A DNA stretch of 64,000 nt from JAMXLJ01 sp036558745 (GTDB taxonomy: Bacteria; Actinomycetota; Acidimicrobiia; IMCC26256; JAMXLJ01), in assembly GCA_036558745.1 (NCBI GenBank), contig DATBEZ010000043.1:1-64000 (forward strand), given 5' to 3'. The position numbers and the translations under genes were made by a program. Shown here piece after piece: positions 17,202 to 25,977 of the stretch. The notes below the pieces were generated by a model. The model was not told the origin of the DNA. It ran no database searches and saw only the letters and a list, made by a program, of their open reading frames with translations. Numbering within the stretch: position 1 is the first letter of the stretch; each line of letters begins with the position of its first letter.

Positions 17202-18535
17202 GCGACCTCGAACGTCTCGACGCCGAGGACGCGCGCGTCCTGGCCCTCGAGACCGCGACGGTCGCCGGCCACACGTGCAAGATCGCGATCGTGGACCCGC
17301 TTCCGAGCGGGACGCCGCTGGCGGCGGTGCGCGAGCGGCTCGCGACCCGACTGCCCCGCGTACCCCGATGCTGCCAGTGCCTGGTGTCCCCCTCTGGGGG
17401 TGAGGGCGCCTCGGGGCAGGACCTGTACTGGTCCGACGACGACGCGTTCTCGGTCGACGCGCACGTCCGCCCCGCGTCGACCGGCAGCGACGGGCCGACG
17501 AGCAGGGCCGAGCTGCTCGATCATGTCGCCGCGGTGATGGCCGGACGTCTCGACCGCAGCCGGCCCCTGTGGACGATCGACGTCGTCGACGAGCTCGAGG
17601 ACGGCGGCTGGGCGTTCGTCTGGACGATCCACCACTGCATGTGCGACGGCATGACGTCGATGCGCTGGGCGGAAGAGCTCCTCTGGGACGAGCAACCCGC
17701 GGGTGCCGCGGCCGCGCCCGCGCGCAAGCCGCCGCCCGCGAACGCCGTCGTCGAGGCGCGTTGGCGGCGTGCCGCCGCGCTCGCGGAGCACACGCCGGCC
17801 GCGATGGTGCGCGAGCTCCGCCCGGTCGAGGCGCGCTCGCCCTTCGGGGGCAAGATCGGTACGACGCGCGCGGTCGCGTTCGCCCACTGCCCGATCGACG
17901 AGCTCCGTCACGTCGAGAAGGCCGCCGGTGAAGGCGTCACCCTGAACGACGTGCTCCTCGCCGTCGTCGGCGGCGGGATCCGCCGCTGGCTCGTCGACCG
18001 CCACGAAGGCGTCCACACCGCACGGGTCAAGGTGCCCGTGAGCATGCACGCGCGCACACCCGACGGCGACACGTCGGGCAACCGCGACTCGTTCATGTTC
18101 GTCGACGTCCCGCTCGCAGAGCCCGATCCCATGAGACGCTTGCGTGCCGTGCACCGCGAGACGGCGGCCCGAAAGCGGCGCGGCGATCCCCAGACCCTGT
18201 ACACCGTGTTCGAGGTGCTCGGCCGTATCCCCGCGCTCGGGCGCGTCGCGACGAGGCTGACCATGAGCCCGCACGAGTTCACCCTGAACGTGTCGAACGT
18301 CCCGGGCCCGAAGCAGCCGCAGTCGATGTTCGGCGCACGGGTGCACGAGCTCTACTCGCTCGCGGAGATCGCGCCGCGCCACGCACTCCGGGTCTCCGCG
18401 ATGTCGCTCGGCGGCTCGATGTTCATCGGCTTCAACACGGACCCGGTCATCGTGCCCGCCGTCGACGAGCTCGCGGCCGGCGTCGAGGCCTCACTCGGGG
18501 AGCTGCTCGAGGCCACCGGCGGCGCGGATATCTAG
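17198..18535 (+). CDS. WS/DGAT-type O-acyltransferase
   Basis: A 445-residue member of the wax ester synthase/diacylglycerol acyltransferase family, condensing acyl-CoA with an alcohol or diacylglycerol. The catalytic HHCMCDG motif is at residues 145-151. The second conserved region reads TLNDVLLAVVGGGIRRWL, and NVSNVPGPKQP near residue 370 matches the PLW/NVPGP elements of the family. The N-terminus is slightly divergent: the usual LDxxFL is replaced by RLDAEDARVLALE. Its 4-nt overlap with the CoA-transferase gene implies coupled expression. A second copy is at 54417. Confidence 0.9.
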   Translation: MSDLERLDAEDARVLALETATVAGHTCKIAIVDPLPSGTPLAAVRERLATRLPRVPRCCQCLVSPSGGEGASGQDLYWSDDDAFSVDAHVRPASTGSDGPTSRAELLDHVAAVMAGRLDRSRPLWTIDVVDELEDGGWAFVWTIHHCMCDGMTSMRWAEELLWDEQPAGAAAAPARKPPPANAVVEARWRRAAALAEHTPAAMVRELRPVEARSPFGGKIGTTRAVAFAHCPIDELRHVEKAAGEGVTLNDVLLAVVGGGIRRWLVDRHEGVHTARVKVPVSMHARTPDGDTSGNRDSFMFVDVPLAEPDPMRRLRAVHRETAARKRRGDPQTLYTVFEVLGRIPALGRVATRLTMSPHEFTLNVSNVPGPKQPQSMFGARVHELYSLAEIAPRHALRVSAMSLGGSMFIGFNTDPVIVPAVDELAAGVEASLGELLEATGGADI

Positions 18536-18538
18536 GAT
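18533..18538 (+). promoter_or_regulatory. -10 hexamer TAGGAT before acyl-CoA ligase
   Basis: TAGGAT overlaps the stop codon of the WS/DGAT gene and is followed by 7 nt and a GTG. It is a possible internal leaderless promoter for the distal operon genes. Confidence 0.4.
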
Positions 18539-18545
18539 CGCCCGT

Positions 18546-20174
18546 GTGAGCGCACCGGACGCGAGTGGCTACCGCATCCGCACGATCCCCGAGCTCGTGC
18601 ACGACGCTGCGGTGGCCCACGCCGAGCGACCGTGGCTCTTCCACGACGACACCGTTCTCTCGTTCACGGACACGGAACGCGCCACTGCCGCGGTCGCGGC
18701 ATCGGCGGCCGCGCTCGGCGTCGTCAAGGGCGATGTCGTCCTCGTCGTCGCGCACAACACCGCGACGCACGTCGTCGTGTGGCTCGGGCTCGTGCGGGCC
18801 GGCGCGATCGTCCTGCCGGTGAACCCCGCGAGCACGGTCGCCGAGCTGGCCGGCTTCCTCGACCAGGCGCGCCCCCGGCTCGCGGTGTTCGACCCTGCCC
18901 GTGACGAAGCCGTGGCGGACGCACGCGAGCAGGCCACGACCCGCACGACGTGGGTGGACGTGCACGAGCTCGTGGCCGCGAACGGGAGCGCTACCGCGAC
19001 CGGCGCCCCGCCCGACGCCGGCATCACGCCGCGCGATCCCGCGGTGCTCATCCCGACGTCCGGCACGACCGGTCGCTCCAAGCTCGTGACCCAGACCCAT
19101 CAGGCGTACGTGCTCGCGGGAGAGGGGTTCCCGTGGTGGATGCAGCTGACGCCCGACGACCGCCTCATCACCGCGCTGCCGATCTTCCACGTGAACGCGC
19201 CCGTGTACTCGCTCCTCGGCTCGATGGCGATCGGCGCGAGCGTCGTGCTGCTGTCGCGCTTCTCGCCGAGCCGGTTCGTCGACGAAGCGCGTCGCACCGG
19301 CGCGACCGAGTTCAACATGATCGGCGCCATGCTCGAGATGCTGATGCGCCAGCCCGAGCGGCCCGACGACGCCGACAACCCGCTGCGCCTCTGCTACACG
19401 GGCCCGTCGCCGACGCGTGAACGTCACCTCGAGATAGAACGCCGCTTCGGAATCCAGGTGGTGTGCGGATACGGGATGTCGGAGAGCACGTACGGGACGT
19501 TCTGGGCCCACGGCGAACGGCCGTACGAGACGATCGGCTCCGCGCGTCAGCATCCGGTGCTCGGTCACGTCAACGATGCGCGCGTGATGGACGACGACGG
19601 CGGCGAGGTCGCGACGGGCGACGTCGGCGAGCTGGTGCTGCGCAACCCGGCGATCATGCTCGGGTACCGGGAGATGCCCGACGAGACCGCGACCGTGCTC
19701 GTCGACGGGTGGCTGCACACCGGCGACCTCGTGCGCGCCAACCGCGACGGCACGTTCACGTTCGTCAGCCGGAAGAAGGACGTCATCCGGCGCCGGGGTG
19801 AGAACCTCGCGCCGGCCGAGGTGGAAGAGGCGCTCGAGGCGCATCCCGACGTGCTGGAAGCCGCCGTGATCGCGGTGCCGTCCGAGCTGGGAGAGGACGA
19901 GATCAAGGCGTTCGTCGTCGGGCGTCCCGACCGCGCGCTCGACCCTATGGCGGTGCGCGCGTCGCTGCTCGAGCGCGTCGCGCGGTTCAAGGTGCCGCGC
20001 TTCGTCGAGATCGTCGACGACCTCCCGCGTACGCCGACCGGCCGCCTCGCGAAGCACCGCCTGCCGCGGGAGCGCACCGTCGCGGAGATCGACTTCGACG
20101 CACAGAACACTGTGCGGACGGAGCGGAGCTCCGCCGGGCGTCGCCCCTCCGAGCGGGAGCGGAGGGAGTTATGA
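18546..20174 (+). CDS. AMP-forming acyl-CoA synthetase (carnitine/crotonobetaine-CoA ligase-like)
   Basis: A 542-residue ANL-superfamily ligase activating a carboxylic acid with ATP and CoA. The P-loop is LIPTSGTTGRSKLV (about residues 165-180). Later motifs are GYGMSEST, DGWLHTGDLVRANRDG and RRRGENLAPAEVEEALEAHP, and the catalytic Lys region is TPTGRLAKHRL. Overall it resembles the CaiC branch. The last 20 or so residues are Arg/Ser/Glu-rich and encoded by low-complexity GGAGC-type DNA that looks like a late 3' extension. It sits between WS/DGAT and the citryl-CoA lyase-like gene. Confidence 0.92.
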   Translation: MSAPDASGYRIRTIPELVHDAAVAHAERPWLFHDDTVLSFTDTERATAAVAASAAALGVVKGDVVLVVAHNTATHVVVWLGLVRAGAIVLPVNPASTVAELAGFLDQARPRLAVFDPARDEAVADAREQATTRTTWVDVHELVAANGSATATGAPPDAGITPRDPAVLIPTSGTTGRSKLVTQTHQAYVLAGEGFPWWMQLTPDDRLITALPIFHVNAPVYSLLGSMAIGASVVLLSRFSPSRFVDEARRTGATEFNMIGAMLEMLMRQPERPDDADNPLRLCYTGPSPTRERHLEIERRFGIQVVCGYGMSESTYGTFWAHGERPYETIGSARQHPVLGHVNDARVMDDDGGEVATGDVGELVLRNPAIMLGYREMPDETATVLVDGWLHTGDLVRANRDGTFTFVSRKKDVIRRRGENLAPAEVEEALEAHPDVLEAAVIAVPSELGEDEIKAFVVGRPDRALDPMAVRASLLERVARFKVPRFVEIVDDLPRTPTGRLAKHRLPRERTVAEIDFDAQNTVRTERSSAGRRPSERERREL

Positions 20175-20190
20175 ACATGGAGACCACACG

Positions 20191-20997
20191 ATGAGCGAGC
20201 TTGGGCGCGAGTGGATGCGCACCGAGATGGGCTACTCCACGCCGACCACCATCACGGTGTGCGGCCTCGACCTGGCCGAGGAGCTCATGGGCCGGGTCGG
20301 CTTCGCCGACCTCGCGTTCCGCTTCGTCGCCGGCCGCTTCCCCGACGAGCGCGAGTCGACGCTGTTCAACGCGGTGCTCGTGTCCCTGGCCGACCACGGG
20401 ATCACGCCGACGGTGCTCGCGGCCCGACTCACCTATGTCGGCGCGCCGGAGTCGTTGCAGGGCGCGGTCGCGGCAGGCCTGCTCGGCGGCGGGACGGTGT
20501 TCCTCGGGGTCGCGGAGGACACGGCGCGGTTCCTCGGCGAGACGCTCTCGCACCTCCACGACGTCACCGACGCCGATGCCATGCGCCGCGTGGCCGCGAC
20601 CGCGGTCGACGGGTTGCGCCGCAGTGGCCGGCGGGTGCCGGGGCTCGGTCACCCGGTGCACAAGGAGACCGACCCGCGCGTCCCGAGGATGTACGCGCTG
20701 GCGACGGAGCTCGGCCTGGTGGGTCCGAACCTCCGCATGCTGGAAGCGGTCGCGTCGGTGCACGACGAAGCGACGGGCCGGCACCTGCCGATCAACGGCG
20801 CCGGCGTCGCGGGTGCGGCGCTCGCCGATCTCGGCTTCGACTGGCGCATCATCCGCGGCTTCGCGCTGCTGGCGCGGACCGCGGGCGTGCTGGGCCACCT
20901 CGCCGAGGAGATGAGCGAGTCGATGGCCATGCCGTTGTGGCAGGAGGTCGAGCACGGTGTCACCGAGTGGCAGACGTCGCGAGGCGGAGGAGGTTGA
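20191..20997 (+). CDS. citryl-CoA lyase-like protein (citrate synthase superfamily)
   Basis: A 268-residue protein matching the small citrate-synthase-fold enzymes annotated as citryl-CoA lyase, which cleave citryl-CoA-type thioesters to acetyl-CoA and an oxoacid. It retains the GLGHPVHKETDPRVP segment with the catalytic His and the C-terminal LPINGAGVAGAALADLGFDW region. At 268 residues it is much shorter than citrate synthase (about 430). A related activity on another 3-hydroxy-3-carboxyacyl-CoA is equally possible. The CoA-transferase and ligase upstream could make its CoA-ester substrate. Confidence 0.82.
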   Translation: MSELGREWMRTEMGYSTPTTITVCGLDLAEELMGRVGFADLAFRFVAGRFPDERESTLFNAVLVSLADHGITPTVLAARLTYVGAPESLQGAVAAGLLGGGTVFLGVAEDTARFLGETLSHLHDVTDADAMRRVAATAVDGLRRSGRRVPGLGHPVHKETDPRVPRMYALATELGLVGPNLRMLEAVASVHDEATGRHLPINGAGVAGAALADLGFDWRIIRGFALLARTAGVLGHLAEEMSESMAMPLWQEVEHGVTEWQTSRGGGG

Positions 20998-21000
20998 CCG

Positions 21001-21210
21001 TTGCCGAAGCACGATGTCGAGATGAGCATTCCGACGACGAAGATGGTGCTCCACGCCGACGTCGTCTTCGAGGTGCGCAGCGACGAGGAGAAGCTCGGTG
21101 ACCTCCACGTCAGTCAGGGCAGCATCGACTGGTACCCGCGCAACGCGCGCCAGCCGACGACGCTGAGCTGGGAGCAGTTCGACCGTCTGATGCAGGAGCG
21201 ACGCGCATGA
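21001..21210 (+). CDS. small conserved-looking hypothetical protein (69 aa, TTG start)
   Basis: The TTG at 21001 is favoured because a GGAGGAGG ribosome-binding site at the end of the preceding gene stands 8 nt before it. An ATG at 21022 is the alternative. The protein has a beta-rich middle (VLHADVVFEVRSDEEKLGDLHVSQGSI) and a WYPRNARQP turn. No cofactor site or membrane segment is seen. Its 4-nt overlap with the following hydrolase and its position in a CoA operon suggest an accessory or subunit role, but the family is not recognised. Confidence 0.75.
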   Translation: MPKHDVEMSIPTTKMVLHADVVFEVRSDEEKLGDLHVSQGSIDWYPRNARQPTTLSWEQFDRLMQERRA

Positions 21211-22001
21211 GCGTGAGCGAAAGTGCGAAGGCAGGCGAGGTGCGTCGGTTCGCGTCGTTCGACGGCACGGGCATCGCGTTCACGACCGCGGGCGACGGGC
21301 CGCCGGTGCTCCTCCTGCACGGGTTCGCGTCGGACCATGTCGGCAACTGGGTCGCGCCCGGCGTCTTCGACGCGCTGGCCGCGTCGCACCACGTCGTCGC
21401 GCTCGACGCGCGTGGCCATGGCAGGTCGGACAAGCCGCACGATCCGGCCGCGTACAAGGACGAGGCGATGGCGCGTGACGCGGCCGCGCTGCTCGACCAC
21501 CTCGGCATCGGGCATGTCGACGTCGTCGGTTACTCGATGGGTGCGATCGTCGCGGTGAGGCTCGCGCCGCGCGAACCGCGGGTCCGGTCGCTCGTGCTCG
21601 GAGGGATCGGCGGCCGGGTCGCGGAGGGTCGACGTCCGGTGGACAGCGGTCGCGTCGCCGCCGCGATGACGGCCGACGACCCGTCGTCGTTCGGACCTGC
21701 GGCCCGCGCCTTCCGCCGCTTCGCGGAGCGCACCGGTGCGGACCGGCAGGCCCTCGCCGCGATCCAGCGGACCAACGCGGGCGAGTCGCGCGCACGGCCC
21801 GACCTGGTCCAGGTGCCGACGCTCGTGGTCGTCGGCGACGACGACCGGCTCGCGGGGCCGCCCGAAGCGCTCGCGGCGCGCATCCCGGACGGTCTCGCCC
21901 GCGCGGTCACGGTCCACGGCAACCACCTGACCGCGATGTTCGACCCCGCGTTCACCCGCGCGATCCTCGACTTCCTCCGCCCCGGCGAAATGCGGCACTG
22001 A
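21207..22001 (+). CDS. alpha/beta-fold hydrolase
   Basis: A 264-residue hydrolase with the complete triad: Ser110 in GYSMG, Asp near residue 212 (VVVGDDDRLAG) and His240 in HGNHLT. The oxyanion-hole region is LLLHGF and the ARGHGRSDKP strand is typical of esterases and haloperoxidase-like hydrolases. It is the last gene of the CoA-transferase operon and may release the substrate acid from an ester or hydrolyse a lactone, which is inference. Its last codons and stop lie in a strong hairpin. Confidence 0.9.
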   Translation: MSVSESAKAGEVRRFASFDGTGIAFTTAGDGPPVLLLHGFASDHVGNWVAPGVFDALAASHHVVALDARGHGRSDKPHDPAAYKDEAMARDAAALLDHLGIGHVDVVGYSMGAIVAVRLAPREPRVRSLVLGGIGGRVAEGRRPVDSGRVAAAMTADDPSSFGPAARAFRRFAERTGADRQALAAIQRTNAGESRARPDLVQVPTLVVVGDDDRLAGPPEALAARIPDGLARAVTVHGNHLTAMFDPAFTRAILDFLRPGEMRH

Positions 22002-22030
22002 GCGTCGGAATCCGACGGTGAGTGCCGCAT
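21990..22030. terminator. hairpin terminator between convergent hydrolase and SDR genes
   Basis: The outer stem ATGCGGCACT/AGTGCCGCAT (10 bp) and the inner stem CGTCGGA/TCCGACG (7-bp arms) are separated by a GAG/GTG internal loop. The stop of the plus-strand hydrolase gene is inside the stem, and the minus-strand SDR stop is 7 bp beyond. It probably works in both directions. Confidence 0.7.
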
Positions 22031-22036
22031 CTCGGC

Positions 22037-22819
22037 TCAGATGAGCGTGAGACCACCGTCGACCGCGATGACCTGCCCGGTGACGTAGCTCGCGGCGTCG
22101 CTCAGGAGGAACGCGACGACCGCGGCGACTTCGGCCGCGGTTCCCTGACGCCCGAGTGGCACCGGCGTGCGGTCGCGCGACGCGCGTCCACGCGACGCGA
22201 CGCGGCCCAGCGGGGTGTCGATCAAGCCCGGCGCGACCACGTTCGCGCGCACCCCGCGACGCGCGGCCTCCAGCGCGACATGACGGCACAGCCCGGCCAG
22301 GCCGGCCTTCGACGCGTCGTATGCCGGGAGACCGCTGCCCGGTTGCAGCCCCGCGACCGAACCGATGAACACGATCGCGCCGCCGGCTTCGAGACGGGGG
22401 AGCGCGTCACGCGTGATCAGGAAGTGACTGCGCAGGTTGACGGCGAACGTCGCGTCCCAGTCGTGCGCGCTCGTGCCGGCGAGACGCGCACCGCGTCCGA
22501 TGCCGACGTTGCACACCACGCCGTGCAGTGGCTCCGCCGCCGCGGCCTCGACCATTGCCGCGCACTCGTCCTCCGAGGTGACGTCGGCGACGACGAGCGA
22601 GGCGCTGCCACCGTCGGTCTCGACCATCGACACCGTCTCCGCGGCCGCGTCCTCGTCGACGTCCGCGCAGACGACGTGCGCGCCGGCGCGCGCGCAGGCC
22701 AGCGCGATGGCCCGGCCGTTGCCGAGCGGCGCGTCGGGCTCGTCGCTTCGCCGCGTGCCGGCCCCGACGACGAGGACGCGGCGACCCGACAGCGTCCCGT
22801 GCCCGTCCCCGTCGGCCAT
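22037..22819 (-). CDS. short-chain dehydrogenase/reductase with extended glycine loop
   Basis: A 260-residue SDR. The catalytic Tyr167 and Lys171 lie in YDASK, with Ser154 before them and VNLRSHFLITRDALP in the middle. The nucleotide-binding loop is unusual: GAG at 19-21 is separated from GNG at 33-35 by TRRSDEPDAPL, instead of a compact GxxxGxG. An actinobacterial SDR subfamily with this insertion exists, so it is probably functional. The ATG is 8 nt after a minus-strand TAGGGT hexamer. The substrate is unknown. Confidence 0.9.
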   Translation of the reverse strand: MADGDGHGTLSGRRVLVVGAGTRRSDEPDAPLGNGRAIALACARAGAHVVCADVDEDAAAETVSMVETDGGSASLVVADVTSEDECAAMVEAAAAEPLHGVVCNVGIGRGARLAGTSAHDWDATFAVNLRSHFLITRDALPRLEAGGAIVFIGSVAGLQPGSGLPAYDASKAGLAGLCRHVALEAARRGVRANVVAPGLIDTPLGRVASRGRASRDRTPVPLGRQGTAAEVAAVVAFLLSDAASYVTGQVIAVDGGLTLI

Positions 22820-22827
22820 GGCCGCGG

Positions 22828-22833
22828 ACCCTA
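22828..22833 (-). promoter_or_regulatory. -10 hexamer TAGGGT, leaderless start
   Basis: Minus-strand TAGGGT, 8 nt, then the ATG of the SDR gene. Confidence 0.45.
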
Positions 22834-22971
22834 ACCGGACGGGTTCCTTGCGGACCGCTGTGACGACGGTCATGGTGACAGCCAGCCCCGGAGCGACGAG
22901 GCTGGCCGTGAGTTAGCGGCGTTAAGGGACCCGGGCGACGCCGCCGATCACCCCGACTGTGGGAGGCAGCC

Positions 22972-25239
22972 GTGCGGACCACCTCACCCGCCACCGGTTC
23001 CCCGCTCACCCGGCTCGCCCGCTTCACGGTCCGGCGGCGCCGCCTCGTCCTCGCGCTCAGCGGCGTCGCGTTCGTGGTCGCGGGCGTGTTCGGTGCGGGC
23101 GTCGCCGGCTCGCTGACCTCGGGCGGGTTCAACAACCCCGCAGCCGAGGCGTCGCGCGCGACCGACACGCTCGATCACGTGTTCCACCAGCGTCAGCCGA
23201 ACCTGGTGCTCCTCGTCACCGCACACAACGGTTCCGTCGACGCCGCCCCGGTCGCGGGCGCGGGGCGCGCGCTGACCGCGCAGCTCGCGTCGAACCCCGC
23301 GGTCGAGCAGTCGGCGTCGTACTGGACCCTCGGATCACCGCCGCCGCTGCGCACCCGCGACGGTCGGCAAGCGCTCGTGCTGGTGTCGCTTCGCGGCGAC
23401 GACGACACCGTGCGCAAGTCGGTGAACCAGGTCGCCGACTCTGTGCGCGGCACGCACGGTCCGATCACGGTCGCGGTGGGCGGGCGCGCTGCCGTCTACC
23501 GCGAGGTGAGTGACCAGATCGAGCACGATCTCGGGCGGGCCGAGGCGATCGCGCTGCCCATCACCCTCGTGCTCCTCATCATCGTGTTCGGCAGCGTGGT
23601 CGCGGCCGGCCTGCCGCTCGCGGTCGGCGCGCTGGCCGTGGTCGGGACCTTCTTCGTGCTGCGTGTGCTCAGCGCGATCACCGGCGTGTCGATCTACGCG
23701 CTCAACCTCACGACCGCGCTCGGGCTCGGTCTCGCGATCGACTACAGCCTCTTCATCGTGTCCCGCTACCGCGAGGAGCTCGAGCACGGTCGCGAGCCGC
23801 CCGACGCCGTGGTGCGCACCGTCGAGACCGCCGGGAAGACCGTTGCGTTCAGCGCGCTCACCGTCGCTGTCTCGCTGTCGGCGCTGCTCGTGTTCCCGCT
23901 CACGTTCCTCCGGTCGTTCGCGTACGCGGGTGTCGCGGTCGCAGTCGTCGCCGCCACCGGCGCAGTGGTGACGTTGCCCGCGTTGCTCGCGGTGCTGGGC
24001 CGCAACGTCGACCGGTGGGTGCTGTGGCGGGTGCGCCGGAAGCCGGAGGGCGAGGGTGCTTGGCACCGCGTCGCCACGACCGTGATGCGCCGGCCGGTGC
24101 TCGTCGGCACCGCGGTCGTCGTCCTGCTCCTCGTCCTCGGCGCCCCGTTCCTGCACATCAGGTTCGCGCTGCCCGACGACCGCGTCCTGCCCCGGTCGGC
24201 CGAGGCCCGACAGGTGCAGACCGTGCTGCGCGACGACTTCACGTCACGCGAGTCGAGCGCGCTCACCATCGTCGCTCCCGACCTGCGCGATCCTGCCGCG
24301 CAGGGGCCGGCGATCGAGCAGTACGCGATCACGCTCTCGCGCCTCGACGGTGTCGGACGGGTCGACGCCCGTACCGGCAGCTACGCGCGCGGCGTTCGCA
24401 TCGCCGGAACCGGTCCGGCCACGGCGCGCTTTGTCACCACCCGCGGAGCGTGGCTGTCGGTCGTGCCCACGGTCGAGCCGGAGTCGCCCGCAGGCGAGCG
24501 ACTGGTGCACGCCATCCGGAACGACCACCCGCCGTTCCACGTGCTCGTCGGCGGCACGTCGGCCGACCTCGTCGACTCGAAGGCCTCACTGTTCGGACGC
24601 ATGCCGATCGCGGCCGGGATCATCGCCGCGGCGACGTTCGTGCTGCTGTTCATGATGTTCGGCGGTCTCCTCGTGCCCGTGAAGGCGCTCGTCATCAACG
24701 TCTTGAGCCTCACCGCGACGTTCGGCGCCATGGTGTGGGTGTTCCAGGACGGTCACCTCTCCGGCCTGCTCGACTTCACGCCGACCGGCACGCTCGACAC
24801 GACGGTGCCGATCCTCATGTTCTGCGTCGCGTTCGGCCTGTCCATGGACTACGAGGTGTTCCTGCTCTCGCGCATCAAGGAGGAGCACGATCGCACCGGC
24901 GACAACACGCGCTCGGTCGCGCTCGGTCTCGAGCGCACCGGTCGGATCGTGACCGCGGCCGCGATCCTCATCGCCGTCGTCCTTCTCGCCTTCGCGTCGT
25001 CGCGGATCACGTTCATCAAGCTCTTCGGCCTGGGCCTCGCGCTCGCAGTGCTCATGGACGCGTTCGTGATCCGGGCCACGCTCGTACCCGCGTTCATGAA
25101 GCTCGCCGGTGAGACGAACTGGTGGGCGCCCGGGCCGTTGCGTCGCTTCTACCAGCGCTTCGGCATCCACGAGACGGAGGACACGATCGTCCTCGACGAG
25201 GCCGACGGCACGGAACCGCGGGAGCCTACGCTGGTGTGA
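22972..25239 (+). CDS. MMPL/RND-family transporter
   Basis: A 755-residue inner-membrane transporter of the MMPL branch of RND pumps, which export lipids or drugs using the proton gradient. It has the duplicated layout of one N-terminal membrane helix, a periplasmic loop (residues about 50-180), a five-helix bundle, a second loop and a second bundle. Both halves keep the family motif, LGLAIDYSLFIVSRYREE and FGLSMDYEVFLLSRIKEEHD. A GGGAGG site precedes the GTG. A TetR regulator starts in its stop codon, the usual arrangement for an inducible exporter. Mycobacterial relatives move mycolate-type lipids; the cargo here is unknown. Confidence 0.92.
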   Translation: MRTTSPATGSPLTRLARFTVRRRRLVLALSGVAFVVAGVFGAGVAGSLTSGGFNNPAAEASRATDTLDHVFHQRQPNLVLLVTAHNGSVDAAPVAGAGRALTAQLASNPAVEQSASYWTLGSPPPLRTRDGRQALVLVSLRGDDDTVRKSVNQVADSVRGTHGPITVAVGGRAAVYREVSDQIEHDLGRAEAIALPITLVLLIIVFGSVVAAGLPLAVGALAVVGTFFVLRVLSAITGVSIYALNLTTALGLGLAIDYSLFIVSRYREELEHGREPPDAVVRTVETAGKTVAFSALTVAVSLSALLVFPLTFLRSFAYAGVAVAVVAATGAVVTLPALLAVLGRNVDRWVLWRVRRKPEGEGAWHRVATTVMRRPVLVGTAVVVLLLVLGAPFLHIRFALPDDRVLPRSAEARQVQTVLRDDFTSRESSALTIVAPDLRDPAAQGPAIEQYAITLSRLDGVGRVDARTGSYARGVRIAGTGPATARFVTTRGAWLSVVPTVEPESPAGERLVHAIRNDHPPFHVLVGGTSADLVDSKASLFGRMPIAAGIIAAATFVLLFMMFGGLLVPVKALVINVLSLTATFGAMVWVFQDGHLSGLLDFTPTGTLDTTVPILMFCVAFGLSMDYEVFLLSRIKEEHDRTGDNTRSVALGLERTGRIVTAAAILIAVVLLAFASSRITFIKLFGLGLALAVLMDAFVIRATLVPAFMKLAGETNWWAPGPLRRFYQRFGIHETEDTIVLDEADGTEPREPTLV
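25227..25232 (+). promoter_or_regulatory. -10 hexamer TACGCT inside the MMPL gene end, before tetR
   Basis: TACGCT, 6 nt, then the ATG of the TetR gene. It would let the regulator be transcribed independently of the transporter. Confidence 0.4.
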
Positions 25240-25892
25240 TGAACCGGGCCCGTGACCGCCGCCCACGCGCGCCGCGGGGCTCGGGCGAGCGGTTGCGCGG
25301 CGAGATCCTGGCTGCGGCGACGCGCCTGCTCGGCGCGACCGGTGACGAGGACGAGGTGTCGATCCGCGGCGTTGCGGACGCGGTTGGTGTCACGCCGCCC
25401 GCGATCTACCTCCACTTCGCCGACAAGGACGACCTGATCTACGCCGTCTGCTCACAGGTGTTCGAGATGTTCGACGATGCCCTGGAAGCCACGGACACGA
25501 CGACCGACGACCCGGTGGAGGCGCTTCGCGCGCGCGGTCGCGCGTACGTGCGCTTCGGCCTGGACCACCCCGAGCACTACCGCGTCCTGTTCATGAGCAA
25601 GCGCAGCCGCAGCGCCAAGCACGCCGAGGCGCTCGCGCCCGGCATGGTCGCGTTCCAGCACCTGACCGACGCGGTGCAACGCGCGATGGACGCGGGTGGC
25701 ATCGCACGCGGCGACGCCGTGCTCGTCGCGACCGGCATCTGGACGAGCCTGCACGGCGTCACGTCGCTGCTCATCTCGATGCCCGACTTCCCGTGGCCCG
25801 AGCCCGACGTCCTCGTCGACCATGTCTGCGCGACCGTGGTGCATGGCCTCGGCGGCCCATCCGGAACGACCATCCCGGTCAGCGGGCACTGA
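25239..25892 (+). CDS. TetR/AcrR-family transcriptional regulator
   Basis: A 217-residue repressor-type protein. The N-terminal helix-turn-helix reads SIRGVADAVGVTPPAIYLHFADKDDLIYAV. The C-terminal ligand domain resembles the TetR_C_33-type group (DPVEALRARGRAYVRFGLDHPEHYRVLFM). The ATG shares one base with the MMPL stop (TGATG). A palindromic operator lies 42 bp downstream of its own stop, before the binding-protein gene, making that gene and the MMPL exporter its likeliest targets. Confidence 0.92.
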   Translation: MNRARDRRPRAPRGSGERLRGEILAAATRLLGATGDEDEVSIRGVADAVGVTPPAIYLHFADKDDLIYAVCSQVFEMFDDALEATDTTTDDPVEALRARGRAYVRFGLDHPEHYRVLFMSKRSRSAKHAEALAPGMVAFQHLTDAVQRAMDAGGIARGDAVLVATGIWTSLHGVTSLLISMPDFPWPEPDVLVDHVCATVVHGLGGPSGTTIPVSGH

Positions 25893-25929
25893 GCCGCGGG
25901 TATCCCTGTCGCTGCGGCGTCGAGGTGGA

Positions 25930-25949
25930 TACCCTGACGCAAACGTCAG
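25930..25949 (+). promoter_or_regulatory. promoter with overlapping operator: TACCCT -10 and CTGACG-N4-CGTCAG
   Basis: The hexamer TACCCT (25930-25935) overlaps the first two bases of a perfect inverted repeat (25934-25949, 6-bp arms, 4-nt spacer). The repeat would cover the transcription start, so a bound dimer should block initiation. The binding-protein ATG is 28 bp further on. The P450 promoter at 56265 has the same arrangement. Confidence 0.6.
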
Positions 25950-25977
25950 TGTGCGTGCCGGGACAGGGGGAATCTCG

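Noticed and set aside
22861..22872. TGAC-GACG-GTCA inverted repeat upstream of the MMPL gene
   Set aside because: Arms are only four bases and the -10/CTGACG geometry of the other two sites is absent. Probably chance.
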